Positions 59,950 to 64,000 of a stretch of 64,000 nt of DNA are shown in pieces; positions within the stretch are counted from its first letter, which is position 1; every line of letters begins with the position of its first letter. Both the position numbers and the translations under genes were made by a program. Where the stretch lies: assembly GCA_963699015.1 (NCBI GenBank), contig CAVOSX010000002.1, positions 372,001 through 436,000 on the forward strand, read 5' to 3'. Below the pieces are notes generated by a model. The model was given only the letters and a program-made list of their open reading frames with translations, was not told the origin of the DNA and made no database searches. The stretch is from PALSA-505 sp963699015 (GTDB lineage: Bacteria; Actinomycetota; Actinomycetes; Streptosporangiales; Streptosporangiaceae).

Positions 59950-60129
59950 ATGGCGGATGACGTGATTTTCGTCCGCCAGGGCGAGGAGCTCGTGTCCCTG
60001 GCGGTTGCGCCCTATGAGGCCGAGGCGGTTCTGCAGGAGTTGCTGGAGCACTACCCGCAGCTGCTTGCGGGCGGCAGTTATGGTTCCGTGACGTTGGACG
60101 ATCACTCTCGTCCCAAGCGAAGATGTTAA
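59950..60129 (+). pseudogene. N-terminal scrap of a nuclease-associated protein
   Basis: A 59-residue ORF reads DDVIFVRQGEELVSLAVAPY, then EAEAVLQELLEHYPQLLAG. I associate this beginning with longer actinobacterial proteins whose remaining part is a putative restriction-endonuclease-like domain. Here it changes to unrelated sequence after LLAGG and stops, so it is truncated next to the IS110 remnant. The family assignment is from memory and weak. Confidence 0.4.
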
Positions 60130-60163
60130 TCACTTCGCATGAACGGCATGGGGGGATCACTAC

Positions 60164-61294
60164 ATGAACGCCAGCGACTGGATAGCAGTGTCGAGCGCCG
60201 GCTTCGCGGCACTCGCGTTCGCGGTCAGCCTTCTTACCCTCCGACTCCAGCGGGCCGGGGCGAATGCTGACACCCAGCAGGAGTTCGACAATCTCGTGCA
60301 CAAGCTATGGCTGGCGCTCGGTAAGAGCTTCGGTTACGCAGGGAGCCCGGAGCAAACCCCCGGCGGAACCGTGCCCAACGCCTCAGCGGCCCTAGGCGAG
60401 ATCCAGACACTTGCCCTTCAGGCGGACGAGCTCCTCCAGCCTCCGTCGGACGACGACGAGTCGCATGACCCCGCCTACCGGCGCCTGCTCCGGCGGCTCT
60501 GGATTTCATCCAGCGACCCGCCGGCGGCGGGCTGGTTCGACGTGACGGTCCTGGCCAACTCGTTCGCCCAGGTCTGGGACATCGAACGGGCACGGTACTA
60601 CTGGGACCTCGCCGACAAGGCGATCCAGCATAAAGACGCCAGGATCCATTCCAGCGCCAAGGTTCTCACGCTGCGTTCCATCGGTATGTTCTATTACACC
60701 AGCAACACCGCCGAGGACTTGAAGCGCGCCCGAGACACGTTCAAGGGCGCGCTGGACATTGTGGACACCGACGCCTATGGCCCCGAACTGACAAGGGGGA
60801 TGAACTCGGACACGCTGTTCCTCCAGGCGCAGCAAGAAGACCGGCTGGGCAACACTGCAGAGGCGGCGAGCCGATTGCGCGAGGCTTGGGATCTGGCCGC
60901 CCCGATGACGACCACCTGGCGGCGTCAGCAAGCGAAATTGCAGATCGCCTCCTTCGTGGTGCTCGGGACGTATTACGAGAGCGATCCAGACCGCTTCGCG
61001 CCGTACGGCGAGCTGCCCCAAGAGATCGCTGACGAGGTGGCCAAGCTGCGGGGAGCCCAACAGCAGCAACCGGCAGCGCAGCAGCTGATGACCGCCGCCT
61101 GGCAGCAGGGATTCATCGCTGGCCAGCGCATGGCTGTCAGCCAAATCCCTGCCGGGCCCTGGACCCCGCAAGGGATTCCGACGGCGCAGGGAGTGCCGGG
61201 CTCGCCATCACCGCAAGCAGTCCCCGGCCAGCCAGCGCCAGGCCCAGCGGCTGGCGGCGCCGCCGCGGCGACTCAGCCCCCGTACCTCTATTGA
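60164..61294 (+). CDS. Membrane-anchored TPR-like protein
   Basis: A 376-residue protein. An N-terminal helix (WIAVSSAGFAALAFAVSLLT) should anchor it, with the rest in the cytosol. Residues about 110-270 are paired helices of TPR type: WDIERARYYWDLADKAIQHK, TAEDLKRARDTFKGALDIVD and DRLGNTAEAASRLREAWDLA. The last 80 residues are Pro/Gln/Gly/Ala-rich and unstructured (IPAGPWTPQGIPTAQGVPG). GGGGGG precedes ATG 60164. Partner and function are unknown; this layout fits a membrane scaffold. Confidence 0.72.
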   Translation: MNASDWIAVSSAGFAALAFAVSLLTLRLQRAGANADTQQEFDNLVHKLWLALGKSFGYAGSPEQTPGGTVPNASAALGEIQTLALQADELLQPPSDDDESHDPAYRRLLRRLWISSSDPPAAGWFDVTVLANSFAQVWDIERARYYWDLADKAIQHKDARIHSSAKVLTLRSIGMFYYTSNTAEDLKRARDTFKGALDIVDTDAYGPELTRGMNSDTLFLQAQQEDRLGNTAEAASRLREAWDLAAPMTTTWRRQQAKLQIASFVVLGTYYESDPDRFAPYGELPQEIADEVAKLRGAQQQQPAAQQLMTAAWQQGFIAGQRMAVSQIPAGPWTPQGIPTAQGVPGSPSPQAVPGQPAPGPAAGGAAAATQPPYLY

Positions 61295-61341
61295 TGCCAG
61301 GACTGTCCTCTGCGGCTAGGCAGCCCCGGAGCGAAGCGTGA

Positions 61342-61491
61342 TCACCACAGGCGCGAGGTCTTGAGCTGGCTGGCGTCGGTGCAGTAGGCCGGTTTGCTGC
61401 TGCCGCATCCGGTGGCCGGCGTGGCCAGGACCAGGACGGCGGCCAGAACCAGCCCCCGTCTGCTCAGGCCTGGCCGATGTACTGGTCTCAT
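61342..61491 (-). CDS. 49-residue lipoprotein
   Basis: A 49-residue ORF with GGAGG directly before ATG 61491. The signal peptide (LSRRGLVLAAVLVLATPATG) ends at a cysteine in ATGCGSS, which fits a lipobox. Only about 20 mature residues remain, including one more cysteine. It is probably a genuine small surface lipoprotein, although it could be the start of a truncated longer one. Confidence 0.55.
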   Translation of the reverse strand: MRPVHRPGLSRRGLVLAAVLVLATPATGCGSSKPAYCTDASQLKTSRLW

Positions 61492-61560
61492 GTGTCCTCC
61501 AAGTGCCGGTGGTCCGGCCCGCGCGGAGGGATAGCCATCCCCCGGCCGGAACGGGCGGGG

Positions 61561-62070
61561 TCAGCTGACTTCGGTGGCGGCTTCCCGGACGGCCTTGTCG
61601 ATGTCCTTCGGCTTGACGTCGAGTTCCCTGGCGACGTGCTTCTCGGCCTTCAGCCCGGCCTTGTCCACCGCCTGCTCCACCTTGCTCTCGCCGACGATGA
61701 CCAGCGCCGCCTGCCCGTCGTCGATGACGTCCCCAAGCTCCTTGACATCGGCGCGGGACATGCCCCGCCACAAATGCCCGCCCACCCCGCCCGCCGCCGC
61801 GCCCACCGCGGCGGTAGCGATGATCGCGGGCGGGAACAAGATGCCGACCAGCGCGCCGACCGCGGCGCCGCCCCACGCGCCGTGCCGGGTGGCCATCTCA
61901 TCCTTGTTGACGCGCACGTTGCCCCCGTCGTCCTTGGTGACCACGGCGGCGTCGTAGGTGCCGACCGCACCGGCCGCATGCAGGTCCTTCACGACGTCGT
62001 AGTCAGCTTGCGCCGCCGCCCAGCTGGGGTAGGTGCCGATGTAGATGAATACCGCATCAGGCTTCGCCAT
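61561..62070 (-). CDS. DUF1269-type membrane-associated protein
   Basis: A 169-residue protein: DAVFIYIGTYPSWAAAQADY, VKDLHAAGAVGTYDAAVVTK, then a Gly/Ala-rich hydrophobic segment (GGAAVGALVGILFPPAIIAT), LWRGMSRADVKELGDVIDDG and QAALVIVGESKVEQAVDKAG. This order matches the DUF1269 family, common and often stress-linked in actinobacteria, with unknown biochemistry. ATG 62070 has AGGAG upstream. The Gly-rich helices probably associate with the membrane. Confidence 0.8.
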   Translation of the reverse strand: MAKPDAVFIYIGTYPSWAAAQADYDVVKDLHAAGAVGTYDAAVVTKDDGGNVRVNKDEMATRHGAWGGAAVGALVGILFPPAIIATAAVGAAAGGVGGHLWRGMSRADVKELGDVIDDGQAALVIVGESKVEQAVDKAGLKAEKHVARELDVKPKDIDKAVREAATEVS

Positions 62071-62571
62071 GGCGCATCTCCTGTTCTCGCCTGTTCTCGC
62101 CGCATCCCCTATGAACACAGCAACGGGCCGGAATCCGCGCCGCGAGGACCCGCAGGCGGCGGGCATCTCCCGGCGGTCAGAGTCATGGGGTTTTGCCGCT
62201 CAATGCCAGGACGGCTGGCGTCATGGCCGCGCTTCACCCCCCGGGGGTGAAGCCCGTCCGGCCTGCGGCGGCTGACCATCAGGTTGAGTCAGCCCGGGCC
62301 GCCGTGGTCCTGGCGCGCCGCCCCAGCACGCTCCTGACATAGGGTTCCCCCCTTCGTGTAGTCGGGTAGCGTCCGCCGCGCTACGTACGCGATCCGAGCA
62401 CCATCTCACCTCGCGGAGAGGCGAGTTCCATCCCCTTATTTTGGTGAAAGAATGGGCCTCGGCGCGGCGGGAGCAGAGTCCCAGGCTCCGGGCCATCCGT
62501 GGCGGCTGTGGATGGTCTGGCGTGATCAGCGGACTGCGGGAGCTGGAGAGCGGGAACAGGCCGGTTTGAGA
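62071..62571. other. Intergenic region
   Basis: About 500 bases with no supported gene. A CCCCCGGGGG-like palindrome near 62240 and the AT-richer stretch around 62436-62450 (TTATTTTGGTGAAAG) are the only noticeable features. Confidence 0.4.
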
Positions 62572-62992
62572 CTACGATTCAGCCGCAGCTGACTGGCTGT
62601 GGGCCTGTTGGTAGTGCGCCCATCCGAGAGTGATCCCTGAGGCGAGCAGAATGAGCGCAGCCCGATCAGGGTGAACCCGACCCGTTGCGCATCGGTAGTG
62701 GTCACATCAGCGATGCTGGTCGAGGTGAACAGCACGACGGTTGGGGTAAGGAAGATCGAGTACAGGACGTAGGGGTGCGGGCCGAGCATGATCACCGCTG
62801 TGATCACCAGAAGGACCAGGCCGATAGCGACCAACTCGGCTTCGGAACTGCTGACTGATGCCACAATCGCGGCAATCACGGCCCCGGCGACAGTTCCGGC
62901 GACCCGGCCCAGTGTCCGTTTCAGGTGGGCGTCGGCGCCGAATTGGGTTACCGCCAGCACCGTCAGCATCAGCCAGGCGCCGCTGGATCCGG
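62572..62992 (-). pseudogene. FUSC-family transporter, C-terminal fragment, frameshifted
   Basis: Minus-strand codons give the last membrane domain of a FUSC/aromatic-acid-exporter-type protein: GAWLMLTVLAVTQFGADAHL, KRTLGRVAGTVAGAVIAAIV, LVLLVITAVIMLGPHPYVLY and VVLFTSTSIADVTTTDAQRV. The family tail continues only after a one-base shift near 62660 (AALILLASGITLGW, ending at 62572). The N-terminal half is absent: sequence before GAWLM belongs to the IS1-like remnant, so a deletion joined the two. Confidence 0.72.
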
Positions 62993-63380
62993 TCGCTGGC
63001 TAGCCGCGCCCGCAGGTCATCCAGCACCACGAAGGCGTCGTCCGCGTTCCGCTGGCCGACCAGCCAGGACGGGACCAGCTTCGTGTCCGCGTCGATGGCC
63101 ACGAACGTCCACACGTCCCCGTAGTCGGGGTTGTGCTCGGGCTTGACGTTCTTCTGCTTGGCCCCGACGAAGGACCAGATCTCGTCCACCTGGAGGCGAG
63201 TGCAGGACGGTTACGCATCGCCTTGTCCTGGTAGGCCGAGCACGCCGCGCCGAGATCAAATCAGCAGCTTGGTGACCGTGTTCTTCGCCGCGCCGGTCAT
63301 GCGGACGGTGGCGCGGATGGAGTTGCCCTCGACCAGGCAGCCGACGATCCGCGCCCGCTGCTCCGTGCTCAACCGGTCGA
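62993..63380 (-). pseudogene. IS1-like DDE transposase remnant
   Basis: Fragments of one IS1-family transposase in order: STEQRARIVGCLVEGNSIRA, TVRMTGAAKNTVTKLL, then after shifts and stops (about 63220-63265) VDEIWSFVGAKQKNV with the first catalytic Asp, DYGDVWTFVAIDADTKLVPS, and WLVGQRNADDAFVVLDDLRA. The C-terminal third is cut off at the junction with the FUSC fragment. It is dead. Confidence 0.75.
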
Positions 63381-63518
63381 GGTGGGTTGCGGGGAGGACT
63401 CGTAGCGCAACCAGGTTTCCTGGACCGCGTCCTCGGCCTCGCTCACGCTGCCGAGGATCCTGTAGGCGATCGAGAACAGCAGCTGCCGCAGCTGCTCGAA
63501 CTCCTGGGCCCGGGTCAT
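63369..63518 (-). pseudogene. N-terminal fragment of an ECF sigma factor
   Basis: A 49-residue ORF with AAGGAAGAG before ATG 63518 reads TRAQEFEQLRQLLFSIAYRI, then LGSVSEAEDAVQETWLRYES, the first part of sigma region 2 of a SigJ-type ECF factor. It then enters the IS1-like remnant and stops at 63369. Region 4 is absent. Confidence 0.78.
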
Positions 63519-63813
63519 GTCAGCTCTTCCTTGGAGCAACCGGTCCGAGCCTCGGTCTGCAACCTGGCGAGAGCCACGCGTATTTGGCGATCCGGCGCGG
63601 AGCGCCGCCGTCCGCCCGTCACGGACTGTGGTTGATGCGGCCCGCGACTTGTGCTGTGCTATCGGTTCTGTACGGCAGCGCCAGCTTGAGGATGGGCCAG
63701 CGGTGCCGCGCAGATGGGGTCGTTCCCTGTCACGCCTGGCGTCTGTCCTGGCCGCGTCCCTGATTGGCGTCGGTGCTGGGTGCGTGCTGCTCGTTTGCGG
63801 GCGAGGCGCCAGC
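63519..63813. other. Intergenic region
   Basis: About 295 bases between the truncated sigma gene and the monooxygenase-like gene, both on the minus strand. It should hold the former sigma-factor promoter; I see no gene. Confidence 0.4.
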
Positions 63814-64000
63814 TCAGGTCGGCAGTTTGGCCGCCAGGACATCGACCGGTTTGATGTCGGGGGGCGCGGCGAGCAGCTCCTCGGCGCGCTGCAGCAGCGC
63901 TGCGGCGATCGGCCCGTCAAGATGAGCCTGGCGGCCCGCAGCGCCGGGGAAGAAGTCGGCGATGCCGAATGTCGAGTCATCGATCTTGATCGCGAACCAG
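63814..64000 (-). CDS. Antibiotic biosynthesis monooxygenase-like protein, C-terminal end (partial)
   Basis: The frame enters from the right edge of the window and stops at 63814-63816. The 61 residues read WFAIKIDDSTFGIADFFPGA, AGRQAHLDGPIAAALLQRAE, then PDIKPVDVLAAKLP. This is the end of a small ABM-type ferredoxin-like-fold protein, in which the A-G-R-x-A-H-L-x-G helix and final PVDVLAAKLP strand are typical. Family members include cofactor-free quinol monooxygenases. Confidence 0.78.
   Translation of the reverse strand, partial: WFAIKIDDSTFGIADFFPGAAGRQAHLDGPIAAALLQRAEELLAAPPDIKPVDVLAAKLPT

Overview
The window is a high-GC actinomycete chromosome segment, probably from a soil-dwelling filamentous or Streptosporangiales-like lineage. 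The signs are strong G/C third-position bias, GTG starts, a GAF-ANTAR regulator, an STAS anti-anti-sigma protein, a SigJ-type ECF sigma factor with a SnoaL-like tail, DUF3099, XRE-NB-ARC-TPR regulators and several secreted repeat proteins. No intact rRNA, tRNA or CRISPR array is visible. The species cannot be fixed from the sequence alone.

Layout. Bases 1-5000 hold the end of an Lrp/AsnC regulator, a class-III aminotransferase and a run of signalling proteins (GAF-ANTAR, STAS, cNMP-binding). Bases 5000-24300 hold a frameshifted cyclase/STAND ATPase, a secreted GH20 hexosaminidase, a first XRE-NB-ARC-TPR regulator, a sugar dehydrogenase, a nucleoside permease, a DUF885 protein and an ornithine-cyclodeaminase-like protein (both frameshifted), a YCII protein, a molbindin, an ABC exporter divergent from a MarR regulator with a perfect 17-bp palindrome between them, and a three-gene overlapping membrane/lipoprotein operon.

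Bases 24338-54021 are bracketed by two same-orientation fragments of the 3' part of a tRNA-Ala(GGC) gene. Between them are methyltransferases, a second XRE-NB-ARC-TPR protein, GNAT, OsmC, an NmrA-like protein, a PQQ-propeller protein, a DHA2 transporter with a cytosolic winged-helix tail, a drug ABC transporter and, at 41.9-53.2 kb, the most unusual locus. That locus is an eight-gene minus-strand operon: two Glu/Asp-rich proteins with basic tails, an HExxH zincin-like protein, three proteins of unknown family, an M20 peptidase and a LuxR regulator. Its start codons mostly overlap or closely follow the preceding stop. A divergent gene encodes a second HExxH protein resembling M35 aspzincins.

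Bases 54000-64000 are a decaying mobile-element zone. It holds a tyrosine-recombinase remnant beside the right tRNA fragment, scraps of IS3, IS110 and IS1-like transposases, a truncated FUSC transporter and a truncated ECF sigma factor. Intact genes in between include RidA, a complete ECF sigma factor divergent from an MFS exporter, a TPR-like membrane protein and a DUF1269 protein.

Single-base indels interrupt otherwise well-conserved frames at about 5172, 17201, 17962, 54725, 59650 and 62660. Some lie in clearly dead elements, but the first three lie in otherwise healthy genes and could be assembly errors.
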